Positions 1 to 12,700 of a stretch of 64,000 nucleotides of DNA are shown here, piece after piece (positions within the stretch are counted from its first letter, which is position 1; each line of letters starts with the position of its first letter). Made by a program: the position numbers and the translations under genes. This DNA comes from Marthasterias glacialis. Its lineage: Eukaryota; Echinodermata; Asteroidea; Forcipulatida; Asteriidae. Under the pieces are notes generated by a model. That model worked only from the letters and a program-made list of their open reading frames with translations, ran no database searches and was not told the DNA's origin. The DNA lies in assembly GCA_911728455.2 (NCBI GenBank), contig OU452239.1, forward strand, positions 10,088,328-10,152,327, read 5' to 3'.

Positions 1-739
1 TGATAACCCCAACTGTAAGTCAAGAAATAAAATTCACCCTGGACCCCTTTTTCTAAAAGCTCTCAAAAGATCAGAGAATTAGAAAAGTGAAAAATGCTGG
101 ACGAAATTTTGTGTGCTTTGGCGTGCGCCTCTTCATTTTTGTAGTACCTGTAACAAAGTTACTTGTTTGGCAGTTAAGCTCAACAACTTGGTAAGCACAA
201 CAACAAAAAATCAAATGCTTAGCAAAAATGGAATAGGGAATAGCCCATATGCATGTCCCAATGCACATTATGAGCGGTGCGCAAAGGATTCTGGGTGAAA
301 TCTGAGTCCAAATAAGTTCGGCAACCAACGCCTGGCACGCCGATTTTGAAGCGATGCCGTATAACACAAAAACCAGGCATATTTACAACTAAACAACAGC
401 ACGGCGTCCATCTTGGAAACTTGGTTTCTGTTTTTAGCTGTACTCGGTTTCCCAAAATGCATTGCGGTATATTTTTAAGATAGCTTTTGCATATGTAATG
501 GCTGTTAAAGCACATTAGTATTGTTGGACGAGTAAATTCAGCGATCTGTGAAAATTTAATCAAATCATGAGGTGACATTTTATTTTCTGTAGTTTATATC
601 TTGTACAAGAGAGGTATCGGGTAAATATGTTGTACAAGTTCATAGGTTTTGTGTGTGAAGTGTGACGTGTGTGTTGTCCTGTAAATGCAAATTGTTTGCA
701 TCAACGTGACAATCCCCTATGTTGTTATCACGTACGCAG
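1..739. other. Non-coding flank / intron upstream of first visible exon
   Basis: No reading frame here resembles a protein. The stretch ends in a plausible splice acceptor (ACGCAG at 734-739) for the first recognisable exon, so it is probably intron of the nephrocystin-3-like gene, whose N-terminal exons must lie further left. A perfect octamer ATGCAAAT sits at 685-692, most likely by chance. Confidence 0.5.
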
Positions 740-3700
740 CTTTTTTCATGATCCGTAAGTCGGATTTCTTGTCGTCGCTACCGAGTGAGTACCGCGACGA
801 CTTCATCGACCCGAACCCCATCGCCTTCCACAAACTGACCATCCTCAAGAAAATGCTGAAATCCAGGCTGGTGAGTATACACCTTTAACTTCTTTGGAAA
901 AGTCTTTGCTTGAAAAGTTTTAATTTATAGAGACAAATGCAGTAGCACGTCGGAAGGACAATGAGTTTTAAGATGTCCTGGTCCAGTACAGAGCCAGCTT
1001 GTAGAGTCTTTTCTTGGGCATTCTTTGAGAAAGACTCTGGCAGGGTGGGAACCTCAGACCATTCCCAGGCCTGACACTTCATGGAGTCAAGCTTAAGAAA
1101 GGCGATGGGAGACTCTGGAGCACTAGGTGACAGCAGACTTGCCAAGTAAATAGACCGTTCCGGCCTGTCAAATCAAACTGTGCACATTGACCAATTGGAT
1201 CACGCCTTTTGGTCATGTGATCTCTGTCAAACTTGGTCACATGTGCAGCGTAAACGTACACAAACTAAGGTGTGTGGGCGGGGCTTGTTGCCAAAGCCAG
1301 AATGGTCCATTTCCATTGTTTACGAAGTTCTGAGCACGTGCACATTTCCAAGAACAATGAATTTACCTGGTAAGTCTGCTGCCACTTACCGACCCCAAAA
1401 CACCCCCGTTACGTCCCTGTTCCTGGTCGCTGCCTTGGTGTCCTTTGAGGTACATTAGTGGAAATTCAAATTTCCCTCATAGAGATGCCCTCAACCAAGG
1501 AAAACTTCCTCGTTCTGTACGTTGTCAAATTGTAAGTCTTAAGCGTTTTGAAGCTCAACTATTTACCTTATGCAACTTCATCACAGATAACACACATGTT
1601 TTAAACATTGCCATTTTGGTGATCACCTCTCCACAAGAAAAGTACACGAGGTTCATGTTTATTGTAAACATTTAACAGATTCTAGCATGAACTTTGTAGT
1701 TGTTTCCGAAAGAGGAAAACTGTTACGTCACTGAAAGATTTTTGAATTTGAGTTTAAAAAGAAAATTTTATGCGGGAAAATTACACAAAGCTGATGAACA
1801 CGTGTGTCAGCCTGACGTGCAGCAACATTACGCACATAATTTAGCGAAACGCAGACGATATTTCCCTGCAGTGATTGGCTCAATACTGCATCTTGCGTCG
1901 CACACCGGATAGTTGTAGCAGTTGCACACGACTTAAATATGCGCTGGCGATCACCAAAATGATTGCAAGCGGTCGGTGACGTCACGGTCACAAGGTCTAT
2001 ACCACAAGTCATTCTAGTTGGTAAGTCCGTTTCTGCAACTGAGTTTTTTTCTTTCTTTTTTGTTCATTGTTCTGACCTACTTGGTCCTCAGGGAGACCAT
2101 GTCTTGTGGTATGACTGCGAGTACGATGGAATCGACGACGACGGCAAGATTTCCCTCAAGGGTCTGGATGAGACGTTCTGTAAACCGGTAAGTTTGACGT
2201 TCAGTAGACTTCTGATGCCTTGACATCGTCCCGCTGGCAACTTGGAGGTAAAACGATGACGAAACGATGACGAGGTATTTTACATAGTAGTGTCGACTTG
2301 AAAAGGAAGTAGTATTTTTCGTTGATTATTTACGTTTCTAGGTTTTTGAGTTCTTCAAGAAGAGGATAGCTGCTCAGTACCCACTGCAGGATAAAGAGTT
2401 GGACCCCTACCAGCTGTCCAGAGAGGCTCATGAGGTAGGAGTATGAAATGAAGCCCCACCCAACCCCCCTCCCCACTGCCCCCAGACCCATGAGATAGGA
2501 ATGTTAAACGAAGCCCCACCCCACACCTGCCTCCAGACCAATGAGGTAGGAATATGAAATCAAGCCCCTTCCCCTTCCTTTCCCACTACCCCCAGACCCA
2601 TGAGGTAGGGATATTAAATGACGCCCCACCCCACACTGCCTCCTGACCAATGAAGTACGAATGTTAAATGAAGGGCCACCCTTTGCCCCTCCCCACTGCA
2701 CCCTGGCCCATGGGGTAGGAATATTGAGTAAACCTCCTTCGCGAAGGCCCTGAAGGTAAAACGATTACTATGAAGCCCCACCCCATCCCTCCTCCCCACT
2801 GCCCAAGAGCCATGAGGTTGGAATGTTAAACGAAGCCCACCACTGCAAGTTTTGCGAACTAGACAGTTTCCACTCTTTTTTTTCGCAGTAATAATATCGC
2901 ACTTCTGACAAGTGTGACCTTTTTTTAACTCTATCGCAGTCCTTCATGAAGAATCGAGGCGGTCTGGTCCTGGGGCGTAACACTACCCTTGACATGATCA
3001 AAGATTATGTTGTGGATGTCGGAATCGACTACCCATTCGTCATCCTGGGAGGACCAGGTACAGGAAAGTCGGCAGTCATGGCACGGGTTGCTGACGTAGC
3101 ATACAAAATGGCCGCCCTAAAGGAGATCCCTGGGTAAGATCTCTTTGTAATCCTTCAGTAAAGTGGGGTTTTACGGACAGAATAAAGTTTGAAAGATAAA
3201 GTTCAGGATTGATTAGTAATCATCAAAGATTTTTTTTTATAATATTAGGCTCGTTTCAAACATCGCCAAGTCCAATTCAATTTATTTTAGTTCCGCAATA
3301 GCGTGGCATTGGCGTGGCAGTGGTTTCAGACGTCGTGCTTCTGTCGAACTTTGCCAATAGACCTTTATCATGCTGCCACCATCTTAGTCATGTTCCCTTA
3401 ACATGTATCCAATAACAGTAATAGATGCTAATATTCATTGCACAAAAAAGGAACCAGACTATTTGCCCTTCCAGCCTCGGTTTGGTTACATTGGTTTGAA
3501 TGGGAGAAAATCAAGATGGCCGCACCATGTTAAAGGTCTATAGCACAGCAGGGCCAGTTGAGCCATGGTCGAGCTAAGCCTCTGCCGCGCCAAATGCCAA
3601 AAGTGGTTTCAAACGTCGCGCTCCTGCCGTGTCGAATCGAAAAAAAATAGGAATATCCCAAATTCGACATGGCAAGAGCGTGACGTTTGAAACGGGCCTT

Positions 3701-6700
3701 AGTTTCACTCGAAGAGCTCACTGATCGTTAGTTCACACCACTACCAATCCTCCATAGTCTCAACTGCAAAATACGGGATATATGTACATTTTGGGGGGGA
3801 AATAATTTTATTTGTGAGTGTTCCCGAATCCCAAGTAAAGATTGTTTTATTCCTCCGCAGCGGCGGCGATCACGGATGGCACGTTTTCTTTCATTTCGTC
3901 GGAGCCATCCCTGGATCGACGGACCTCGAGAAATGCCTCAAGAGACTCTTGAAGGAAATAGGCGCCTTTGATGTAAGACGCTGTTAAATGTTTACCTGAA
4001 CATACTTTATGTTTACCTTTACCAAACAAATATTTTGGAGGAAGATGTTTCAACAAAAAAATCAATTTACCAGGCATTTCAAATTAGGGTCAACCTTTTT
4101 GAATTGGTACAAAATGTTATGAGGACCTTCTTGCACTGAATCAATGTATTATATTTTAATTTTTACTCTGGTTGACCTTGCCTGTCCATGGTAGGTTACT
4201 CACCAGCTCCCGCCGGTACCCATTTTTACTCCTGGGTGGAGAGAAGCATTTATGATAAAGTGCCTTGCTCAAGGACGCAAGTGTCTCGACTGACCAGGGG
4301 TGGATTTCACAAAACTAGTCCTAACTTATGACTAGTCCTATAAGTTAGGACTAGTTACTCGTCCTAACTCAAGATAAGACTAGTCCCAGCGCTTTGTGAA
4401 ATCCACCCCAGGTCAGGATTCGAACCCACATTCTGTAAATCACAGAACTTGAGTCCACCGCACAAGGTCGCTCAGCCGCGACACACTATGTTTAAGAGCG
4501 CTATATAAATGTATTTATTGTATTGCATTGTAATTGAATTGTTTTTATTGCAGGAATCGACCATTCCGAAGAATCTAGAAGCGGCGTGTCAACTGACAAA
4601 CAGTACATTGTCCAATCCTAAAACTAAACCTATCATCGTTGTTATTGATGCTCTAAACCAGGTAAAGATTATAATAATAGTTATTGATTATATATTTTTT
4701 TTTCATTATTGACTTAATTGTGGATTAATTTATCGATTGTTATAGGTATTTACAGACATTATTTATTATTAATATCCATGTTTATTGTTGTTCTCTATGT
4801 GGTTATTTCTTGGAAAAATTAAATTAGCTGTTTAAGTGCTTACCAACCATAAGGACCTGTTGCATAAAATGTAAAAAAAGTGTTAATGGCCTCACGTTTC
4901 GACTCCAGCAGGGTTGAAGGAAGAGCCCTCCCTCTTCACTGTTCATCCCTTGCATCTTCTGACTGCTTTCTGCCTCTCTCTCTTTTCTCTTCTTTCCACT
5001 TGACTGCTTTTGTTACTCTAGTATACGTGTATGTGTGTGTTGTGTTGTCATTTAGGCTTGGAGAAAGACTCTGCTAGGGTCGAAACGTGAGGCCATTAAA
5101 AATTTTCTTGATATTTCTTTGATTACACTTTTTTATTATTGCGCTGCCTGTTTACTTAGGATTGAAGGAGCAGGGGGCGCTGTTCAATATCTGCACTGTG
5201 TTTGGACCTGTGTGCCGGTGGTGTATGGGGGGGTGCTTTTTGGTTTCAGTTGGCAGGTCTTCTACTTTTATCGTGGGGTCTCATTTTTGCCTCTTTTTTT
5301 CTTTGTATTTTATTGGTCACTGGCTGGTCCAGGTACGCTGTTGCTTTCTTTGTAGTGCAATGTATGTTGTTTAATTGATCACACTCAACAAGTTTATCTT
5401 AAACTCAACAGAAAATCTCGAAGATGAAAGAATATTCACACTCACTTTTCTCTGAGACAGTAAGATCCCGTTAGAAAAACCCTCTTGTGGAACCGAAGCT
5501 TTATTTTTGACTGCAGTGGAGTTGATCACCAACAAATCACCTTTAAAAATTGCCTTGTGTGACGAGTCTGTAACTTTTTCTTTTTCCCGGAACAGTTTGA
5601 TGACGACACCAGCGCTTCCATCTTGAGTTGGCTCCCCCGTAAGCTGGCACCTCAAGTTCGCGTCGTCCTCTCCATGATCGACGAGACTCCACCCCACAGG
5701 GCCATGAGGGAACGAGGCTTCCACCCCAAGGAGTACTTCCTGACGCCTCTGGATGTGGCGTCTCGAAAGGCAAGTGTAGACACTTGACGTCACCGTGCAG
5801 CGTTCTCCCCTAACAATGGTCCGCCGGTCCAAATGCTAGTCAAAACAGCTGAGGAGCTGTTGAAATTCTCTCCAAGTGATCCGGCTGTCAAGTTCAGTGT
5901 CCAAAAGCATCCGTATTTAACATGGACTAGTTAACAAAAACGGCAGTAAAACTACGACTTGATTGTGTGGGTTTAATTTTCTCTGGTTGGGGTCTTTCTC
6001 CCACATCGCAAACTATCAAGCAATAAATAAGGGAAAGTGACTGGGTAAATTTTATATCAATATTGGGGTGAGCAAAGAAAAATTGACTGGAGCGGGATTT
6101 GAACCTGCGACCACTGGTTTAAAGTACCAACGCTCTACCAACTGAGCTATCCAGCCCTGATGTTGGCGGTCTCCCTATTTTGTCAATATTTTTGTTCTAA
6201 ACACCTAAAACTCAGCAGTTCCATTTTCTCCTACGCATCCTGTAATTGGCGCTTGTGCTGTTTGACGTGTTATAAAATCGATAAATCAATAAACCAATAA
6301 GTATGGTGTGTGTTTATTAAAAATGAGAGGATGGGTAAGAACTCTTGAGTAAAACGCTGATATATTTTCCCCTTTTTAAACTTTACAGGAAATAGTTACT
6401 GAGATTCTCGGTAGATACAACAAGCGTCTCGACGAGGAGCAGATGAGCAGTCTCATCGCGAAGGAGTCTTCCCAGAATCCTCTCTGGCTGTCCGTGGCTT
6501 GCGAGGAACTCCGAATATTTGGCCTCTTCAGCAAGATCAACGACAAGATCAACAGTCTCTCGGACGGTCTCTTGGAGTGAGTAGCGCAGGCCTGTGATTT
6601 GGCAGGACTTAGACTGTGCAAGTCCTAAGTGTGTTGGAATGTTTGGACCTGTTAACCAGTTGACACTGCATGACGTGAATACACGCAAATGTTTCACCTG

Positions 6701-9700
6701 TCTGGAAATGCAAGCTGTCTTAGGGAGCCACATACACGCTGCCTAATGCTTCGTTTCACCCTCACAAGGACAAAAACGGGTCTTGAATGTACTCGTAATT
6801 TGTGGCCATCGAGAGGCGATTTTTGTGTTTAATCACCGATTATAGACCTTTGGTCCTTTTGTTCCAAGAAGGGGACGGGACACAAAAACAGAATCCCGGC
6901 GGCAGCTGGTTATGTGCGCAATCTTGTCCCTTCACACATTAATACCCTGCACCGCACGCAATGCTTTGACAGTCTGTCAGGCTGTTGTTGAAGTAGGTCT
7001 GGGAAATTGTATTACACCCGGCATGTGTTTTTATCATGACAGGGATGATATTTCTCCCGATTTCCGGATTTAACAAAAATTATTGTTGTGAATTTTTTTA
7101 CTAAAAAGAAATATGTAGATATATATATATTTTTGAATGTCCTTTACATACATCCAGGCCCTTGTACTGTATCTTGACTACACCAAGGTGCTTGCCCCCA
7201 TCTTTATTTAAGCACAGAATGCTGCCATTGATACGGGTTAAGGCGTGGTTGGTAGCCAACCAAACCCTCCGCCTGTGTTTCACGGATTTTTCATTTTCGT
7301 CCACACTCATCCCTGTCTTAACCCTGGTTGTGTTTTTCTTTGTCAGTCTGTTGGAGCAGGTCTTCGATCGGTTCGAGGAGGAGAACGGAGGCTGCCTGCT
7401 GATAGGGACACTCTGCCTCCTCGAGACGTCGGAGACTGGACTGCTTGAGACGGAGCTTCTTCAGATCCTCGGTGATGAAGACAACCTGATGCCCCCAAGT
7501 AATGAAAGTGGCTCAGAGAAAGGTCTGTACTCTGTCAATCTGTATTTTGTGTGGAGGTGCCCCCCCCCCCCGGCCTCCCCTACCCCTGAAAACAATTTGA
7601 CAAAATAGGGAGACTGCCAACATACAGCTACATAGCTCAGTTGGTAGAGCACTGGCCTGTAAACCCGGAGGCCGTAGGGTCGAATCCCGTTCTGACTTCT
7701 ACCACCGCGCACTCGGTAAAGCAGTGAGAAGAAAGTGATGGGTTTTTTTTGTTCACCCCCAAAAAATGATTTACAATTACCCAGTCAGTTTCCCTTGTGG
7801 TTTATTACTTGGTATTTTTAAAGAAGAAAGTTGCATCTCCTTATAATGATCCTCGTACAATACCGCTTCACAGGTTGTATCGTAAACATTTTCTGGCCCC
7901 TTGTAAAGGTATGCATGGTAGTGCCGCAAAGTCTGCGACCAAACGACCCATTCTTGCGACCAAACGGGCCATGCTTTTGTCTTTTCGGAGAAAACTCTGG
8001 CGATGCAACTTAAAACGTATTTTCCCCCCAACAGATGGCGGATCAAGAGAAAAGGCAGCCAAGCAGATTGGAGCCCTCCCTGCTGCCAAGTGGGCTGTTG
8101 TGTTCCGTGCCCTTAAGCCATTCCTCAGACCGTTCGGAGACAGCGGGGAAGGACGACTTGACTTCTACCACCGCGCACTCAGCAAAGCAGTGAGAAGAAA
8201 GTGAGTGAAAAGGAGTCATCCCCCCCTCCTCCCCCAGGGCCCAATTTCATGGCGCTGGTTACCAAAGAATTCTGCGCATACGGTGCCCTGTAAAGCACGT
8301 ACTCCTATGGGCGGTGGGAGGGCGTAAGCGCAGAATTCCACGGTAAGCAGAGCTATGAAATTGGGCCCAGGTGTCTCTCTAGCTGAAGGTCCTCACGAGT
8401 CCTCCACTCATCCTCCAGTCTGTTCAAAAACCACATCTTTGGCTCCAGCGGCTTAGGCTTGGACGGCCTGGTTTGAAGCCAGTACTGAAAGTGCGTGTTT
8501 AAAAATAAAAGAAAAAAGTTTTATGGCGCTGAAGCTGAAGCCGAAGCCAAAGCCATTATTTTGAAAACGGTCTGTGGTTACTCAACACCCAAATGTTCAG
8601 ATGAGATTGTTGTGCCTGGCCTCATGCGCGGAGTGAGTTGTCTTGGCTTGGGGTACTGTCGCAAAACCGTCAAAAATACTCCACTCTGTGGTAAAAGACC
8701 GATCCATGAAGCCCTCGGTCAGTGGTAAACCCAAAACCCAAATGAGGGTACAGGATCAAATCCAGCAAAGCACTCGGTCAGTGGTAACCCAAAACCCAAA
8801 TGAGGGTACAGGATCAAATCCAGCAAAGCACTCGGTCAGTGGTAACCCAAAACCCAAATGAGGGTACAGGATCAAATCCAGCAAAGCACTCAGTCAGTGG
8901 TAACCCAAAACCCAAATGAGGGTACAGGATCAAATCCAGCAAAGCACTCAGTCAGTGGTAACCCAAAACCCAAATGAGGGTACAGGATCAAATCCAGCAA
9001 AGCACTCAGTCAGTGGTAACCCAAAACCCAAATGAGGGTACAGGATCAAATCCAGCAAAGCACTCGGTCAGTGGTAACCCAAAACCCAAATGGGGGTACA
9101 GGATCAAATCCAGCAAAGCACTCAGTCAGTGGTAACCCAAAACCCAAATGAGGGTACAGGACCAAATGCAGCAAAGCACTCGGTCAGTGGTAACCCAAAA
9201 CCCAAATGAGGGTACAGGATCAAATCCAGCAAAGCACTCAGTCAGTGGTAACCCAAAACCCAAATGAGGGTACAGGATCAAATCCAGCAAAGCACTCAGT
9301 CAGTGGTAACCCAAAACCCAAATGAGAGTACAGGATCAAATCCAGCAAAGCACTCAGTCAGTGGTAACCCAAAACCCAAATGAGGGTACAGGATCAAATC
9401 CAGCAAAGCACTCAGTCAGTGGTAACCCAAAACCCAAATGAGGGTACAGGATCAAATCCAGCAAAGCACTCAGTCAGTGGTAACCCAAAACCCAAATGAG
9501 GGTACAGGATCAAATCCAGCAAAGCACTCAGTCAGTGGTAACCCAAAACCCAAATGAGGGTACAGGATCAAATCCAGCAAAGCGCTCAGTCAGTGGTAAC
9601 CCAAAACCCAAATGTTTGTGCTCTAGTATCTGGTCCCAGCCTAAGAGTAGCTTTGAGGTACTGCTTTGGCACTAGGCTTGAAATCAAGTCTGTAATTGAG

Positions 9701-12700
9701 CGGCCTTACATTCGCACCCGCCGTGACGGACAGAACATACAGTCCTAGTTGCTTCATGATTTTCCTTGCTCCTCCAGGTACTTTCCTCAAGATGATGAAG
9801 CGACTGATATGCTCCAACAGCTCTGGTGGCATAAGAAACTAGCCGACTATTTTTTCGACTCGGACATAATGGAGAGAAAAGTAGAAGTGAGTAACTGTTC
9901 CATCCTTTTATAGTTGTGACCTGTCACCACGGAACCCGGATAAAAATTCCAATCCTACATTTCCTGTAAAGATTTTGCTAATTTTTTTTTAGTCTTCAGG
10001 TGTTCGTCAGACACAAGTCCTTGAGTGCGTTTAAAAAAATAATAATAATACCTGAGTCTTATATAGCGCATGTATCTACCAACAATTGGGTACTCAAGGC
10101 GTTTACTATATTATTTGGCAGGTTTTTGAGGGTTTTTTTTATTATGAAACCCATTTATGTAGCACCTTGTAATGGTTTGCAAGGTGCTGGGGCGCATTCA
10201 GCAGCCACTGCCAGAAACACCGGGGCAAACCCCTTCTCTTTGCGGTAAGTGTAACTGGGTTCTTTTACGTGCATTACACAACACACGGGACCAATGGCCG
10301 TACGTCCCATCCGAAGGACGAAGCAATGATGGTTAAGTGTCTTGCTTGAGGACGCAAGTGTCAAGACTGGGACTCTGAATGCCTGATAAATGTCTACATT
10401 ATTCAATTAATTAATTATAATCAGTGATCTTTCAGATTGAAACCAATGAATTCTTCTCTTGTGGGTAATTAATAATTGTTTACTTTGTCTTTAAGGAGCT
10501 ACCAGTGCATCTGATAAAGACGGGAGACAAGGAGAGATTGCAGCAGTTTCTCTGCAACTGGGAGGCCTTTGATCTCTTGTACGAGGAAATCTTCAGTGAT
10601 AGACTCCTCAAATATTGGCACACGGTACGGCAGTTAAACCTTGAAAATCTTTGCTTTCGTCAAAATCCCACTCCACTGCCCCCAACCCAATTCCCACCTC
10701 ACTTTGGATTTCCAACTTTGAACCCTGTCAAATACGCCATTCTCGAGTTAGATTTGAATGATGTCCGGTACATTGACTTATTCATTCACAAGTGAATGCT
10801 CAGGTTGAACTCCTCAGACTAAATCCACGTTTTGTGGTTCAGGGCAAGTTGTTTGCGTTGCAACCTCCAGATCAGCATAGACTGGTATCCTTGTGCCGTA
10901 CATTTCATTGAGAATTGTTTATAGGTGTTTGTCATCTCTTACGTAGCTAAGAGTCTTGCTTAGCAGAAGAGTGTTACCAACCAAAATACCACTTATTGTG
11001 CATCGCTTGTGGTTGGTTCTCTGCAGTGTTTTCCACAAAGCAGCTGTATGAGAGTGGGCCTAAGCTATGAAATAGAAATTCTTCCAAGGTCTACTCTGTG
11101 AGCATGAAACTTCGGCTAACAGAAAAACCTCTGACATCCCACATCCTCTGTTTTTTTTTCTTCTTCTTCATTCTTGCAGGGGTTTGGCATCGGATGGCAG
11201 AAGGTGATGCTGAGTGGGTATGAGGGAAGTCTTCGTAATCTCAAGAATGATCCGGCGGTCAGCAAAGACGTCGTCTCCAGGAGACACGAACAAGTCACAA
11301 GAGTCATGTTAGTATTTAATAATAATAATAATAATAGCGTACATTTATAATGCGCCATGTCTGTCATAAATGACACTCCTGGCGCCGGTTTATCAAATCT
11401 GGTGGAGATTGTTTACAAATGATTTTATGAGACGAAGCAACCATAATACAACACCTTGAAAGGGATACAAGGTGAGGTGGCGCATATTGCTGCCAGACCT
11501 TGCCAGATACACCGGGGCGAACCCCTTCTCTTTACTGTAAGTGTACTGGGTTCTTTTACGTGCATTACACAACACACAGGACCAACGGCTTTACGTCCCA
11601 TCCGAAGGACACAGCAATAATGGTTAAGTGTCTTGCTTAAGGACACAAGTGTCCCGACCAGGATTCAAACCCACACTCTGCTGAGCAGAAACACCAGTGC
11701 TTGAGTCCGGTGCTCTTAACCGCTCGGCCACGGTTATTAATTCTTCGTTTTTGAGTTAGTCCGCCGCCTCCGAATCGACAGCTTCAGCAGCTGCTGTGGA
11801 CAGACTAGAGATAAGTCCTTTTGATGGTAAACAAGTGCCTACGAGGTGTTGCTCCTCTCTACACATGTCATCATGTTGTTCGTTCATCTATAACATCCCA
11901 GCTTGGCTACTGTAATTCTCTTCTATTTGGCCTTACCCAAGGTGAAAAACAGAGACTTCAAAAACTTCAAAACCGTGCTGCTCGTCTTGTCTTCTCTGTC
12001 AATTGTTCTGTTAATGCCACTTCTCTTAAAACTAATCTTCACTGGTTACCCATGCAGCAGCGTATATCTTTTAAAGTTCTTTTGATGATTTACAAATGTC
12101 TACATGGTGTTGCTCCTCACTACTTGTGTGACCTACTCTCTTTGTATCAACCGGGTAGGGCTGGACTCAGATCTTCCAACGACAAATTTTTTCTCACTGT
12201 TCCAATAGGTACTAGGTCTATCGGCAACAAATCTTTCTCTGTAGCTGGTCCCAAACTTTGGAACGTTATTCCCATCAACATCAGGAATGCTCCATCTCTC
12301 ACCATATTCAGGAAACGTCTTAAGAACTTCTTATTCATTACACCTTAGTCTTTTCTTTTCTCTTTTCTTGTGTACAGCGCTTTGATCTTCCTGTAAAACC
12401 GCTTTATAAATACTTGTCATTATTATTATTATTATTATTACATGTGGGATTTACGTACTTTCTATAATGAACTGCAAAGCAGAGTCATAAAACGGGGTCC
12501 TGATCGTTCAGTCTCATCCACTGTGGTATTGAGTGATAGATATAACAATACCAGCCTATCTTTGCGAAATGAAAATGTATTGCCCCTTATATGGACAAAC
12601 GTCTTGGCCTTAAATCTCTTCTTGATGCCAAACCGTTTTTTCTTGATGGACTCACACAAAAACGAGGGCTCACTTGAAATTCTTTCTATTTCTCAGGGTC

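Larger units (their letters stand above)
2940..6576 (+). other. Exons 4-8: P-loop NTPase core of the STAND ATPase
   Basis: These five exons carry the nucleotide-binding module. Exon 4 encodes a GLVLGR strand preceding the domain and then the P-loop GGPGTGKS. Exon 5 encodes WHVFFHFVGAIPGSTD, the segment that in NACHT-type proteins follows the P-loop and reads like 'HFVG..P.S'. Exon 6 ends with the Walker B-like IIVVIDALNQ. Exon 7 carries SWLPRKLAPQVRVVLSM (sensor 1 position) and the PLDVASRK segment. Exon 8 holds the NPLWLSVACEELRIFG helix typical of the ARC/winged-helix part. No key residue is missing, so the domain is probably competent to bind nucleotide. Confidence 0.8.

Noticed and set aside
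5774..5775. GT donor for exon 7 of the ATPase gene
   Set aside because: Using it adds four bases and breaks the frame into exon 8; the GC donor at 5770 keeps it.
6085..6156. A tRNA-Lys gene
   Set aside because: Cloverleaf is present but position 33 is C, and it is the head of a SINE with a sister copy and shared flanks and tail.
8716..9614. CRISPR array
   Set aside because: Direct repeats abut without unique spacers, and the genome is eukaryotic; it is a minisatellite.
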